Assembly (NCBI GenBank): GCA_013178275.1
Contig: JABLWZ010000013.1
Coordinates: 60,694-124,693 of the forward strand
Reading direction: 5' to 3'
Origin: Bacillota bacterium
GTDB taxonomy: Bacteria; Bacillota; Ch66; Ch109
DNA: 64,000 nucleotides
Positions 1 through 8,946 of the stretch are shown piece after piece; position 1 is the stretch's first letter, and every line of letters starts with the position of its first letter. Under the pieces are notes generated by a model. That model did no database searches and was not told the origin of the DNA. It was given only the letters and a program-made list of their open reading frames with translations. The translations under genes and the position numbers were made by a program.

Positions 1-666
1 ATCGGAACGCTGAACCTGCTCCAGTCCGCCTATAAATTCTGGGGCGAGCACGGTTTCGCGGATAAACGTTTCTTACAGGTTTCAACCGATGAGGTTTATG
101 GAAGCATAGAGAACGACCGGGATTGCTTTAAAGAAGAGTCAAACCTTATGCCAAACAGCCCTTACTCGGCTTCCAAGGCCGGGGCCGATCTGATGGTGAG
201 GGCTTTTTCGAAAACCTACGGGTTTCCGGCTATAGTGACCCGGAGCTGTAATAATTATGGACAGTATCAACATCGGGAGAAGTTCATTCCTACCTGTATC
301 ACCAAGGCCCTGAACGACGAGCCGATACCCATCTATGGAGACGGCACCAACGTAAGAGAGTGGATCCATGTTCTGGACAACTGCGCTGCGGTCGCGAAGG
401 CGCTGCTCTGCGGCACACCAGGAGAGGTCTACAATATCGGCAGCGGTGAAGAGGTTTCAAATATCGCGATGGCGAGGATGATTCTAAACTTTTTCGGTAA
501 GCCCGAGGATATGATAGTGAAGGTGGATGACCGGCCGGGGCATGACTGGAGGTACGCGCTGGACAGCAGTAAAGCAAGAACCCAGCTGAAATGGAGCTGC
601 AGCTACAAACTGGCGGAGGGAATCAAGGAAACCATCGAGTGGTATAAGAACAACCTGACCTGGTAG
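1..666 (+). CDS. rfbB: dTDP-glucose 4,6-dehydratase, C-terminal part (5' end outside window)
   Basis: The open frame enters from the left edge and ends at TAG 664-666, giving 221 residues of an extended short-chain dehydrogenase. Visible hallmarks are the STDEVYG segment (residues 28-34) with the Asp-Glu pair used by dTDP-glucose 4,6-dehydratases, the YSASK catalytic motif (55-59) and an RSCNNYG segment typical of RfbB. The family makes dTDP-4-keto-6-deoxyglucose for cell-surface sugars in the cytoplasm. Full-length members have about 320-340 residues, so roughly the first 110 (the NAD-binding Rossmann start) lie upstream. A related UDP-sugar epimerase is possible, but the TDE triad favours RfbB. 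A strong terminator follows. Confidence 0.85.
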   Translation: MGTLNLLQSAYKFWGEHGFADKRFLQVSTDEVYGSIENDRDCFKEESNLMPNSPYSASKAGADLMVRAFSKTYGFPAIVTRSCNNYGQYQHREKFIPTCITKALNDEPIPIYGDGTNVREWIHVLDNCAAVAKALLCGTPGEVYNIGSGEEVSNIAMARMILNFFGKPEDMIVKVDDRPGHDWRYALDSSKARTQLKWSCSYKLAEGIKETIEWYKNNLTW

Positions 667-697
667 TGGGTTATCCCCAGAAAGATCCTGCTTTATC

Positions 698-739
698 AAT
701 ACCTGAGGCCGTTCCCGTTAAAGAACGGCCTCAGGTATT
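698..739. terminator. Bidirectional terminator between convergent genes
   Basis: A perfect 17-bp stem (698-714 with 723-739) closes an 8-nt loop. It lies between the convergent rfbB end and the minus-strand TPR gene and can serve both. A-rich and T-rich flanks are modest, so efficiency is uncertain. Confidence 0.75.
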
Positions 740-755
740 AGTTTAAAGGCCGGGT

Positions 756-2642
756 TTACTGGCTGAGGGATGCTGGATCGCTGCAGTGGGTATTCAGAGC
801 TTCCCAGGCCTTACGGGCTTTTTCCTCCTGGCCCACCTTCCGGCAGGCCGCCCCCAGTTCCTTCAGCATCTGACAGTAGACCTCCGACGGGAACAGGCGG
901 TGATCCTGTTCGTACGCCGCGATCACGGCATCGAAATCATCTATCGCCGTCTCGGTCAAATGAAAATAGGACTCCGGCAGGGCTTTGAAAAGAAAAGCCC
1001 GCAGCATCCGATAGTGGGGATTGCCGCCGCTGCGGTTGACCAGCTTGTTCAGCAGCGTTACCCCCTTGATGGCGCAGTCGAGCATCTGGCCGGCATCGGT
1101 GATATCGAGACAAAGCAGAAAAGCGCTGCTTGCATAGTAAGCCATCGTATCCAGGTCCTCGGGGGCGATCTCGTGGGCTCGGCCCAGAGCCTCATAAGCC
1201 GCTTGGACCGCCAGGCGGTTCCCGGCCAGGCCCCGGTGCAGCAGACGGATTCCTTCCTGAAGGAGCGGTTGGGCTTCAGAAATCGAGGCAATCCGTTCCC
1301 GGGCTTGGTTCAGGTCGAAATCCGGGTAAGGGACCGGTTCCGCTGCTCTTTCATGGCCGGTAACCTTGAGCACTGCCTCGATGGCAGGTTTAAAGGACTC
1401 CAGTTCCATTAACTCCTGGCTGGCAGAATCGCTGGAATCGACCGCCGGCTCGGTAAAGGCAAAGGCCATTTGCTGCCCCGGGGCCGCGGCGCTGATCGTT
1501 TCAGTATCGGCAGCCGTCTCCGGGAGGGCTTCCGGTTCGCCGGCCGGGCTGGCCGTCTCTATCGGGGGCTCAGCCTCCGACCGGGAGACAGGGGAAGGTC
1601 CTTCCGGCTCTTCGGCCGGGCCGTCACCCGTTGTGACAGCCGGGGGAGCACTGCTGTCTAAAACCGGTTTCGACCAGAGCTGGATAGGAGACCGGGCCGG
1701 CTTTAGCCAGCTGTCGATATCGACCGGCTCTCCTGCCGGTTGAAACCCATCGCGCTCTAAAAGCTTGCGGTACATGGAGTCGGTCGTTTCGTTCCAGAGC
1801 TTGTTCCAGATGGCGTTTGCCCCCTGGGTGAGATCCATATCATAGTATGCGCGTCCCAGGTGATAAAGGATATCCCAGTAAACCTCGGTTTTTAGTAATT
1901 CGGGTCTTTCCTGGAAGAGCGACACCAGGTATTTAAAGTACTCTATCGCGATATGGGTACGGTGGAAAAAGTCCCCGGGAATCCGGGCGCTTAAAAATGT
2001 CTTCAGCCGGTGTACCCAGAGGTCGGGGTCTTCTGCCGCGGACTTGTTCAGCGTGTAGCGCTCCTGCAGGCCTTTGGCCAATCGATCCACTGTATCACGG
2101 GCGAGAAGGGCGATAGTACCACCATAAAAGGCCTTGACCAGGATATCCTCCGGGTCCTTTTTTCTCAGTTCTTCCAGTACCTTAATCGCGTCTTCAGCCG
2201 CCTTTTTATCGCCGCCGACCGCCTCTTTATACAGTTTAATGACGTGCTGCAGGGCTTCCTGCTTGGTTAAGGCTGATATGGAAGGGCCTGCAGCCGATAT
2301 AGCCTCATCGGCTGATGCCGGACCAGGACTTTCACCGGCATCGGCTTCTTTAACCGGTTCTTTCACGTCCGGTGAAGACGGTGAGAACGTTTTCAACAGT
2401 GTCTTCAACCAGTCAGGCGGCGACCAGCTGATCTGCCAGTTTGGAAGCGGCGGTTGATTCTGAATGGACGGCAGTTGAGATTTAGACTGGTCGGGGATGC
2501 TTTTTTCTTCGGCTGATGGTGAAGGGGTTGAATCGATTGGCTCCCAGTACAGCCCCTTGAATGGTATCCACACGAGCCTGCGGTTTGATATGTCGGGCTG
2601 CCCGACAGTATTCCTATCAAACATTTCTTTGTTTACAATCAT
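756..2642 (-). CDS. TPR-like repeat protein with internally duplicated helical module
   Basis: This 628-residue protein starts at an ATG preceded by a good AGGAGG site. It has no signal peptide and no recognised catalytic motif. Two homologous helical modules are visible, at about residues 130-285 and 456-618. Both carry the order PED, a long Tyr/Ala helix, an F(F/Y)H segment, a helix ending in a (T/S)EVY segment, then LG.A and AW. They are joined by a Pro/Glu/Ala-rich, probably disordered linker (about 300-430); another such stretch covers 35-125. The modules look like tetratricopeptide-type superhelices, so a scaffolding or protein-binding role is inferred. The specific function is not recognised. 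The gene is monocistronic and convergent with rfbB. Confidence 0.7.
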   Translation of the reverse strand: MIVNKEMFDRNTVGQPDISNRRLVWIPFKGLYWEPIDSTPSPSAEEKSIPDQSKSQLPSIQNQPPLPNWQISWSPPDWLKTLLKTFSPSSPDVKEPVKEADAGESPGPASADEAISAAGPSISALTKQEALQHVIKLYKEAVGGDKKAAEDAIKVLEELRKKDPEDILVKAFYGGTIALLARDTVDRLAKGLQERYTLNKSAAEDPDLWVHRLKTFLSARIPGDFFHRTHIAIEYFKYLVSLFQERPELLKTEVYWDILYHLGRAYYDMDLTQGANAIWNKLWNETTDSMYRKLLERDGFQPAGEPVDIDSWLKPARSPIQLWSKPVLDSSAPPAVTTGDGPAEEPEGPSPVSRSEAEPPIETASPAGEPEALPETAADTETISAAAPGQQMAFAFTEPAVDSSDSASQELMELESFKPAIEAVLKVTGHERAAEPVPYPDFDLNQARERIASISEAQPLLQEGIRLLHRGLAGNRLAVQAAYEALGRAHEIAPEDLDTMAYYASSAFLLCLDITDAGQMLDCAIKGVTLLNKLVNRSGGNPHYRMLRAFLFKALPESYFHLTETAIDDFDAVIAAYEQDHRLFPSEVYCQMLKELGAACRKVGQEEKARKAWEALNTHCSDPASLSQ

Positions 2643-2807
2643 CTGGGCCTTCCTCCTATGGATTTTACTTCCGCTGCTGTAGTATATGTACCAAATGCTC
2701 CAGCGGTTATCCAGCCTTGGAAGTCTCTCCGGCTCGAATAAACGGCCGTCGAAACCGAAATCCGGACGTGGGGTTTCTTTATCGGGAGGCGGGGTTTTAA
2801 ACTATAA

Positions 2808-2836
2808 TTGCAAAGGAAATTATGATACTCTATATA
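2808..2836 (+). promoter_or_regulatory. SigA-type promoter for ctpA
   Basis: TTGCAA (2808-2813), a 17-nt spacer and TATATA (2831-2836) lie about 45 nt before the ctpA start. The match to consensus is good but not perfect. Confidence 0.5.
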
Positions 2837-2882
2837 GGTACATATATTTAAGCAAATAAACTTTTTACAGGGGGTTCACTTT

Positions 2883-4034
2883 ATGAATGGCAGACGCCCC
2901 TGGCGGGCGGCCTTGATTGGGATACTGGTCATAGGGCTGTTTTATTATGCCTACAACGCCCTGGGCATCGGTTCCACGGTGCACCAGTTGGGGCGCATAT
3001 ACCAGGTCATCCATTACCTGAAGACCGAGTCGCTTTACCCTGTCGATATAAACGCCCTGGCCGAGGGGGCGATGCAGGGTATGGTCAAGTCGATGAAAGA
3101 CCCGTACACGGTTTACCTGACCCCGGCGGAGTACGGTGACCTCAACACGCGCATCAGCGGCAGGTTTGGCGGGGTGGGAGTGGTCGTGGGCATACGGGAA
3201 GGCAACCAGCTGACCATCGCGGCGCCGCCCTATACCGGCACCCCGGCGGAGAGGGCGGGTCTCAAGCAGGGAGACGTCATAGTGGTGATAGACGGCCGGG
3301 ATATCAGCGGGCTGGATGCGGATTCCGCCGTCGCCTTGATGCGGGGGGAGCCAGGGACCAAGCTGGTCCTGGGAATTCGACGGGAGGGACAGCCGGAACT
3401 GATCGAGGTTCCGATCGTCCGCGACATCATCAATATCCCGACCGTACAGGGCCGGGTCCTGAGCGAGGACAGCCGGATCGGCTATATCGCTATCTCCAAC
3501 TTCAGCCAGACCACTGGGGCCGACCTCAGGAAGGAACTGGAGAAGATCAACTACCGGGGTCTGAAGGGCCTGATCCTAGACCTGCGCAACAACCCCGGCG
3601 GTGAGTTGGGGGCTGCGGTCGAGGTTACCGGCAACTTCGTGCCCAAGGGCCCGGTGGTGAGGATCGTGGACCGGAACGGGCAGGAAGAGGTGCACAGCAC
3701 CGACGGCAAGCAGACCGTCCATCTGCCGCTGGTGGTGCTGACGAACGAGATGAGCGCCAGCGCGTCGGAAATCGTGGCTGGAGCGATCAAGGACCGCAAG
3801 GCGGGCATCCTGGTAGGCAAGACCACCTACGGCAAAGGGGTGGTGCAGGTGGTTTACCCGCTTACCGACGGGGCCGGCCTCAAGCTGACCACCAGCAAGT
3901 ACCTGACCCCCGACGGCAACGATATCGACAAGCGAGGGGTCGTCCCGGACGTAACGGTCGAACCGCCTGCCAGCGGCCAGGAAGACACCCAGCTGGCCAA
4001 GGCCATATCCGTTGTCCAGTCCCAGTTTAAGTAA
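2883..4034 (+). CDS. ctpA: C-terminal processing peptidase, S41 family (CtpA/CtpB-like)
   Basis: A 383-residue secreted or membrane-anchored serine protease that cleaves C-terminal tails of envelope proteins. An N-terminal hydrophobic segment (about 11-27) anchors it. A PDZ domain (about 92-170) recognises substrate C-termini, and the S41 fold follows. The SASASE segment gives the predicted nucleophile Ser293, and the YGKG segment gives the general base Lys318; the 25-residue spacing matches the family. ATG 2883 is preceded by a GGGGG site. In Bacillus, ctpB lies beside minJ, and here a MinJ-like gene is next downstream, which supports orthology. Its substrate here is unknown; in spore formers CtpB takes part in SigK activation. 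Confidence 0.9.
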   Translation: MNGRRPWRAALIGILVIGLFYYAYNALGIGSTVHQLGRIYQVIHYLKTESLYPVDINALAEGAMQGMVKSMKDPYTVYLTPAEYGDLNTRISGRFGGVGVVVGIREGNQLTIAAPPYTGTPAERAGLKQGDVIVVIDGRDISGLDADSAVALMRGEPGTKLVLGIRREGQPELIEVPIVRDIINIPTVQGRVLSEDSRIGYIAISNFSQTTGADLRKELEKINYRGLKGLILDLRNNPGGELGAAVEVTGNFVPKGPVVRIVDRNGQEEVHSTDGKQTVHLPLVVLTNEMSASASEIVAGAIKDRKAGILVGKTTYGKGVVQVVYPLTDGAGLKLTTSKYLTPDGNDIDKRGVVPDVTVEPPASGQEDTQLAKAISVVQSQFK

Positions 4035-4234
4035 GAGCGGTACTGTCAATAACAAAGCTCGACTAAGCTGGACTCCACTACTGATAGAATAATAGAACAA
4101 ATGCCGTTAGAAGCGAAGGAGAGCTGGAGTGAGCGGTACCGTCAACAACACGGGAGATAATCGGAGCACCTATAATTGGGGCGACGGAAGACTTGATCGG
4201 TAAATAAACAGTCCTGCAGCCGGAGTATAAAGTC

Positions 4235-5491
4235 ATGGAGTCGATGATCGAGGTAAACCAAATTATCCTGAAAGACATCCTAGCGGCTATGATTTCCCCT
4301 CTTTTCTGGGTGCTGTTGGGGATTATCGCCTACCAGTACGTCCGTATGTCCCGCCTGAAGGATTCGCTGTTCGGGGTCCGGGACCACTCCGCGACTAGGG
4401 TCACGATGATATCCCTGGGTATGGGGCTGTTCGGGGGCTACCTGGGCAGCATAATCACGGTCCTGCTGGGCATCACGGTGCCGGAGAGCGGATACCTGGG
4501 CCTGCTCCTGCTGGCGGTGCTGCTGATGACGCTGCACCCGCGGTTTCTTTGTTTCGCCTACGCGGGGGGGCTGCTCAGCCTGTGCAGCCTGATATTCGGG
4601 TTCCCTAACATCAGCGTTTCACACCTGATGGCGCTGGTGGCTGTACTGCATCTGATCGAGGGCATACTAATCCGGGTAAGCGGGCACCTGGACGCCTTAC
4701 CCGTTTACACCAGCCAGGGACACCTGGTGGTCGGGGGGTTTAACCTCCAGAAGTTCTGGCCCATCCCCCTGGTGATTCTGTCGACTACCTCACTGGGAGG
4801 GGAAACCGCGGGCGTGATAAACATGCCGGACTGGTGGCCGCTGCTGCAGCCCCCGGCCGCGGTAACCAGCGGATCCATCCTGGCCCTGATGCCGGCGGTG
4901 GTCGGACTGGGTTACGGGGAGATCGCCCTGGCGTCAACCCCGCAGCGCCGCAGCCGGGTATCTTCCCGCAACCTGATGGTCTACAGCCTGGGCCTGCTGG
5001 GTCTGTCGCTCGCGGCTTCTTACTCGGCCCCCCTGCAGTGGCTGGCCGCGGTCTACGCCCCAGTCGGGCACGAGGTGATTATCGCCCTGGCTACCCGCAA
5101 GGAGAACGGCGGGAGCCCCCTCTACGTCCGGACCACCAGAGGCCTGCGGATCCTGGACGTGATCAGACCCTCCCCGATGGCCCGGGCCGGGCTGCGCTCG
5201 GGCGATCTGATCCTGGAGGTGGAAGGTGTCCCGGTGGACACCCCCTGGCAGGTGGAGGACGTGCTGGCAAAGACCCGGGGCCCTATTTTTGTCAAATTTC
5301 GACGCGGGGATGAAGGATTCAGTAACACCGATGGCGAAGTAAAAACCACGAAAATCAACCGCTTCAACCGGGAGTTCCTTGGGATAATACCGGTTCCGGG
5401 TTACGGCGGTGAACAGCTGCTGGAGTTCGGGACTCCAGACTACATTGGTTGGGTGAAGAGATGGATAGAACGGAGAAAAACCACGGGATGA
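4235..5491 (+). CDS. minJ: MinJ-like polytopic membrane protein with C-terminal PDZ domain
   Basis: This 418-residue protein has about eight hydrophobic segments in residues 12-300, then a PDZ domain (about 300-365; SPMARAGLRSGDLI is the typical carboxylate-loop region). The topology matches MinJ, which bridges DivIVA and MinD and helps place the division septum. The neighbour is ctpA, as in Bacillus, which strengthens the call. Direct sequence identity to MinJ cannot be judged by eye, so other PDZ membrane proteins remain possible. The stop TGA overlaps the preferred pgsA start as ATGA, so the two are translationally coupled. The 200 bp before the gene contain no obvious coding sequence. Confidence 0.7.
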   Translation: MESMIEVNQIILKDILAAMISPLFWVLLGIIAYQYVRMSRLKDSLFGVRDHSATRVTMISLGMGLFGGYLGSIITVLLGITVPESGYLGLLLLAVLLMTLHPRFLCFAYAGGLLSLCSLIFGFPNISVSHLMALVAVLHLIEGILIRVSGHLDALPVYTSQGHLVVGGFNLQKFWPIPLVILSTTSLGGETAGVINMPDWWPLLQPPAAVTSGSILALMPAVVGLGYGEIALASTPQRRSRVSSRNLMVYSLGLLGLSLAASYSAPLQWLAAVYAPVGHEVIIALATRKENGGSPLYVRTTRGLRILDVIRPSPMARAGLRSGDLILEVEGVPVDTPWQVEDVLAKTRGPIFVKFRRGDEGFSNTDGEVKTTKINRFNREFLGIIPVPGYGGEQLLEFGTPDYIGWVKRWIERRKTTG

Positions 5492-6030
5492 ACTGGCCGA
5501 TGATATTCACCGTGATACGTATCGTGATGGTGCCGGTGTACGCCTGGACGTTCAGGGTGAACGTCCTGTACGCGACCCTGATCGTGGCCCTGGCGGGATT
5601 GACCGACCTGCTGGACGGTTACCTTGCGCGCCGCTTGAAGATGACCTCCAGCTGGGGAGCCCTGCTCGACCCCCTGGCGGACAAGTTGATGCTGCTGGCG
5701 GTGCTGTATAACCTCATGGACTCGAACCTCATACCCTCGATCATCTTTTACCTGGTGCTGATCAAGGAATCGGCGATGGTCGCGGGCGCCTCGCTGCTGT
5801 TGATGAAGGGTCAGCACATCAAGGCGGGGTGGGTCGGCAAGGCTACCACCGGATGCTTTTTCGCGGCCATCCTGATGATCCCGATCGGGTACTCGACGGG
5901 AATCGAACTCCTCTACACGGGAGGACAGTACCTGCTGTATCTGGCGATGGTTTTGATGGTCGTCGCCCTGGTGACATACGGCCTGATATTCACCGGACTG
6001 CTGAAGCCGGCGCGGCATATCATCAGCTGA
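5488..6030 (+). CDS. pgsA: CDP-diacylglycerol-glycerol-3-phosphate 3-phosphatidyltransferase (PgsA)
   Basis: This membrane enzyme condenses CDP-diacylglycerol with glycerol-3-phosphate on the way to phosphatidylglycerol. The complete CDP-alcohol phosphatidyltransferase signature is present with the exact spacing: Asp40, Asp43-Gly44, Ala47-Arg48, Gly57, Asp61 and Asp65. The 180-residue length and about five membrane segments fit. I prefer ATG 5488, which overlaps the minJ stop and gives the usual family N-terminus (MNWP...TVIRI). In-frame ATG 5461 and TTG 5449 would add 9 or 13 residues but have poor ribosome-binding sites. A strong terminator follows. Confidence 0.9.
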   Translation: MNWPMIFTVIRIVMVPVYAWTFRVNVLYATLIVALAGLTDLLDGYLARRLKMTSSWGALLDPLADKLMLLAVLYNLMDSNLIPSIIFYLVLIKESAMVAGASLLLMKGQHIKAGWVGKATTGCFFAAILMIPIGYSTGIELLYTGGQYLLYLAMVLMVVALVTYGLIFTGLLKPARHIIS

Positions 6031-6054
6031 TTTTTTTACATTTTTTTTGCACAT

Positions 6055-6080
6055 TCACCCCGGAGGGGTGATTATTTTTT
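6055..6080 (+). terminator. Rho-independent terminator after pgsA
   Basis: TCACCCC-GGA-GGGGTGA stem-loop (6055-6071) followed by TTATTTTTT. It ends the ctpA-minJ-pgsA unit. Confidence 0.85.
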
Positions 6081-6196
6081 GTTCAGGGAGACATAAAATT
6101 GAACAGCAGGAAGGGTTTATGGCATATTTCCCCGAATAATATAACGTTATGTTGTGTGATGTCGGGACCTGACTTATTAGCATAGGGGGGTTGTAT

Positions 6197-6961
6197 ATGT
6201 TTTGTTCCAAGTGTGGTACTCCAAACCCGGATAACTCGAAGTTCTGCCAGGGATGCGGTAATGGCCTGGCGGTAGATCAGCCGGCGGCGCAGCCGCCAGC
6301 ACCGCCACCATCACCACCACCAGCGGCACCGCCGCCGCCGACCGCTGCACCGGCCTCATGGCAGGCCAGCGCGGCACCGGGACCGGCCGGCTGGACCTGT
6401 CCCAACTGCCGGAGCCAGGTCGGCGCTGACAAGGCCTTCTGTACTTACTGCGGCACGCCGATGAGCGGCCCGGCCCAGCAGTGGCCTATGGCACCCCCGG
6501 TACCTCCAGCGGCGTCCTGGGGCCCGCAAATGGGAGCCCAGCTGGTGGGAGCGGGAGTAGGAATCAGGGGTGTAGCAACTATCATCGATGGCATTCTCTT
6601 TATGATCCTGGGCTTTATAATGGCGTTGATGTTTGGAACGACGTCTTCCACCGGCTTTGAGTTGAGTGGTGCTCCTGCTTTCCTGTTGATGATAATCGGA
6701 CTCCTTTATTTTGTACTCCTGGAGGGAACGATTGGCGCGACTTTAGGCAAACTGCTGCTGGGGCTGCGTGTGGTAAAAACCGATGGCAGAAAGTGCGATA
6801 TCGTAGGATCTCTTATCCGCAACCTATTAAGGATCGTAGACGCTCTCCCTTTTTTATACATAGTTGGGATGATCACGATCTGGGTTACCAAGCGCAAGCA
6901 GCGGGTGGGAGACCTCGCGGCGGGTACCCTGGTGGTCAAAAAGAACGCTGTCCGGGCGTAG
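6197..6961 (+). CDS. Zinc-ribbon plus RDD-domain membrane protein
   Basis: A 254-residue protein with an N-terminal zinc ribbon (CSKCG...CQGCG), a Pro/Ala-rich linker (about 30-60), a second ribbon (CPNCR...CTYCG, about 73-93) and a C-terminal RDD domain (about 115-250). The RDD part has three hydrophobic segments and the typical GATLGKLLLGLRV stretch. The RDD family is membrane-bound, with a proposed transport role that is not well established. ATG 6197 has a GGGGGG site 8 nt upstream; TTG 6191 is an alternative. Two further zinc-ribbon genes follow at once, so a functional cluster is likely, but its role is unknown. Confidence 0.75.
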   Translation: MFCSKCGTPNPDNSKFCQGCGNGLAVDQPAAQPPAPPPSPPPAAPPPPTAAPASWQASAAPGPAGWTCPNCRSQVGADKAFCTYCGTPMSGPAQQWPMAPPVPPAASWGPQMGAQLVGAGVGIRGVATIIDGILFMILGFIMALMFGTTSSTGFELSGAPAFLLMIIGLLYFVLLEGTIGATLGKLLLGLRVVKTDGRKCDIVGSLIRNLLRIVDALPFLYIVGMITIWVTKRKQRVGDLAAGTLVVKKNAVRA

Positions 6962-7027
6962 CGCGGCGGAACCGGTAACGACGATTAAGGCCGGGACAAT
7001 TCCAGCGACGACTAAGGATGGATACCG

Positions 7028-7222
7028 ATGTTCTGCACCCGTTGCAGAAAAAGGGCTGAGCCGGGGGATGTCTTCTGCGGCGGGTGCGGGACCCGGTTGA
7101 GCATAGAGGCGGCGGCCGGAGACGATTCCCCGGCGGACGACCCCCGGGAGCGGCGGCTGCAGTCGAGCGAGCGGGAGCTGTCGAGGTACCCCGAGTCGAT
7201 TATGATTGGGACTACGCCCTGA
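7028..7222 (+). CDS. Small zinc-ribbon protein, possibly cut short by a frameshift
   Basis: A 64-residue frame starting at ATG 7028 with an AAGGATGG site. It encodes one zinc ribbon (CTRC at 3-6 and CGGC at 17-20) and an acidic/Arg-rich tail. Codon use looks genuine up to about position 7195. From there the good coding signal moves to frame 1 and runs without a stop into the next gene. This frame itself ends in a short, unconvincing tail. It may be an independent small protein, or the 5' half of a longer gene broken by an indel. Confidence 0.45.
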   Translation: MFCTRCRKRAEPGDVFCGGCGTRLSIEAAAGDDSPADDPRERRLQSSERELSRYPESIMIGTTP

Positions 7223-7335
7223 CCAACAGGGCCGTAGAGGCGGTGGTCAGGGCGAACGGCTGGGGATTCGCCACTGTCCTGAGCAAGGGCAAGACGATGC
7301 ACCAGCCCCAGGGTAGAATACCGGGAGGAAGAGGA

Positions 7336-8316
7336 ATGGATGGTTCTTTAAGGCAGTGCCCGAAGTGCGGTTCGGTGCTGGAAGAGGGTGCACAGTCCTG
7401 CGGCGGCTGCGGGCGGCCGATGAGAAGGTCGAAGGCGGCCGGTTCGGGCGGCGGAGCCCGTAAATGGATGCCGATAGCGATAGCGGCGGTGTCCGGGTTG
7501 GTTTTTGGGGCTGTGCTGTATTTCGGAATCGACTACCTGAATTCCCGGCCCCAAACCCCGACCGACCAGCCGGCGGCTACCACCGCCCCTTCCACCGCGA
7601 AGGCTCCGGTGACGGCAGCCAAGCCGAATACGGCGGCAGCGCCGAGCACCCAGTCGGGGATAAAACTGGAGGACTTCGCCGGCACCTGGGTGGTTTCGGA
7701 TGAGGAGGGCGGAGAGGTCGTTTTAAGGTTGAACGGCACCAAGGTTTCCGGGGTGGCCGGGCCGGAAAAGGACAGCAGGATAGACCTTTCCCTGGAGGAT
7801 AACGGGCTGCTGAAGGGAACAATAACCCCGGCGGGTGAGAAGCCCGTCCCGCTGACCGTGGAACTGTCGAGCGACAAGAAGAAGATCATCTTGACCGCTG
7901 CTCCCCCCGAGAGCGAGTATTTCGTAACGGTGGCCTGGAAGCAGGGCCAGGGGCCAAACCAGCCGGGAGGGGACAAGACCAGTGACGCGGCGGCCCGGGT
8001 GACCGCGGTGGCCACGGGGCTGGGACTCGATCCCCAGAAGAAAATCAAGAGCCCGACCAGCGTATTCAGCCCCGATACCCAGGCGGTATTTCTTTCGGCT
8101 GAGACATCGGGGGTGATCGGGGACACCTCGGTGGATGTGAAGTGGACACTCAGCACCGGGGAGACCGTGAGTTCGCCGACCCAGAGCATCAAGGAAAACG
8201 CCATGGTTGGGTTCAGCCTTGCCCGACCCGCCAAGGGGTGGACTAAAGGGGATTACCGGGCGGTTGTCTACCTGAACGGCAAAGAATCGGTGAGGGCGGA
8301 CTTCTCCGTTAAATAA
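7336..8316 (+). CDS. Zinc-ribbon membrane-anchored protein with extracytoplasmic domain
   Basis: ATG 7336 follows GGGAGGAAGAGG, a strong site. The 326-residue product has a zinc ribbon (CPKCG...CGGCG, residues 8-26), a single membrane span (about 44-64), a Thr/Pro/Ala-rich stalk (about 70-105), and a C-terminal part rich in beta-strand-like segments (about 110-326) that should lie outside the cell. No enzymatic motif was recognised. The layout of cytoplasmic ribbon, span and external domain is common in Firmicutes zinc_ribbon_2 proteins of unknown function. The frame is open far upstream of the ATG (see the frameshift finding). Confidence 0.7.
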   Translation: MDGSLRQCPKCGSVLEEGAQSCGGCGRPMRRSKAAGSGGGARKWMPIAIAAVSGLVFGAVLYFGIDYLNSRPQTPTDQPAATTAPSTAKAPVTAAKPNTAAAPSTQSGIKLEDFAGTWVVSDEEGGEVVLRLNGTKVSGVAGPEKDSRIDLSLEDNGLLKGTITPAGEKPVPLTVELSSDKKKIILTAAPPESEYFVTVAWKQGQGPNQPGGDKTSDAAARVTAVATGLGLDPQKKIKSPTSVFSPDTQAVFLSAETSGVIGDTSVDVKWTLSTGETVSSPTQSIKENAMVGFSLARPAKGWTKGDYRAVVYLNGKESVRADFSVK

Positions 8317-8366
8317 GGCATAATCCAGGCCGATCTATCAAAGGAATTTACGGTGGTGAACTGTCG

Positions 8367-8882
8367 ATGCAGAACCAGGATACCCCGGTCATATCATTTA
8401 TCGGCAACTCGGGTTCCGGGAAGACCACGCTCCTCGAGCAGGTGGTCCTCCGGTTGAAGGCGGACGGGGTGCGGGTCGCGGTGATCAAGCACTCCTTCCA
8501 CGGGTTCGAGATGGATCACCCGGGAAGGGATTCGTGGAGGATGACCCAGGCGGGAGCGGATATTGTGGTCATCTCCACCTCGGTTAAGGTTGCGGTGATA
8601 GAGACGGTGAGTGAGGAAAAGTCCCTGGACGAGATCATCGGGGCGCTGCCCCGGGTGGACCTCATCCTGACCGAAGGCTACAAGCGGGAAGGCCGGCCGG
8701 CCATCGAGGTTTACCGGTCCGAGACCGGAAAAGAACTTTTGACTGGTGCGATAAACCGTCTGGCGATCGCCAGCGACGTGAAGTGGGATGTCGGCGTCCC
8801 CTGCTACCACATCGACGACGTCGACGGGGTCGTATCCGAGGTGAAGAAGTACGCCGCCCGGGCTGGCGCTGTAAACGGGTGA
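8367..8882 (+). CDS. mobB: Molybdopterin-guanine dinucleotide biosynthesis protein MobB
   Basis: A 171-residue P-loop GTPase. Walker A GNSGSGKTT sits at residues 13-21, followed by the VIKHSFHGF stretch and the LILTEGYKR segment characteristic of MobB. The family helps MobA attach GMP to molybdopterin for molybdenum or tungsten enzymes and acts in the cytoplasm. ATG 8367 has a GGTGGTGA site. No other molybdenum cofactor gene is adjacent. A compact terminator follows. Confidence 0.92.
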   Translation: MQNQDTPVISFIGNSGSGKTTLLEQVVLRLKADGVRVAVIKHSFHGFEMDHPGRDSWRMTQAGADIVVISTSVKVAVIETVSEEKSLDEIIGALPRVDLILTEGYKREGRPAIEVYRSETGKELLTGAINRLAIASDVKWDVGVPCYHIDDVDGVVSEVKKYAARAGAVNG

Positions 8883-8920
8883 CCGGACGGCGGTTTGGAG
8901 AGCTGCATATGTTTTTGATT

Positions 8921-8940
8921 AAGGCCCCCGGGGCCTTTTC
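8921..8940 (+). terminator. Terminator after mobB
   Basis: AAGGCCC-CCG-GGGCCTT stem-loop with a short T-rich tail, 39 nt after the mobB stop. Confidence 0.7.
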
Positions 8941-8946
8941 TACTTT

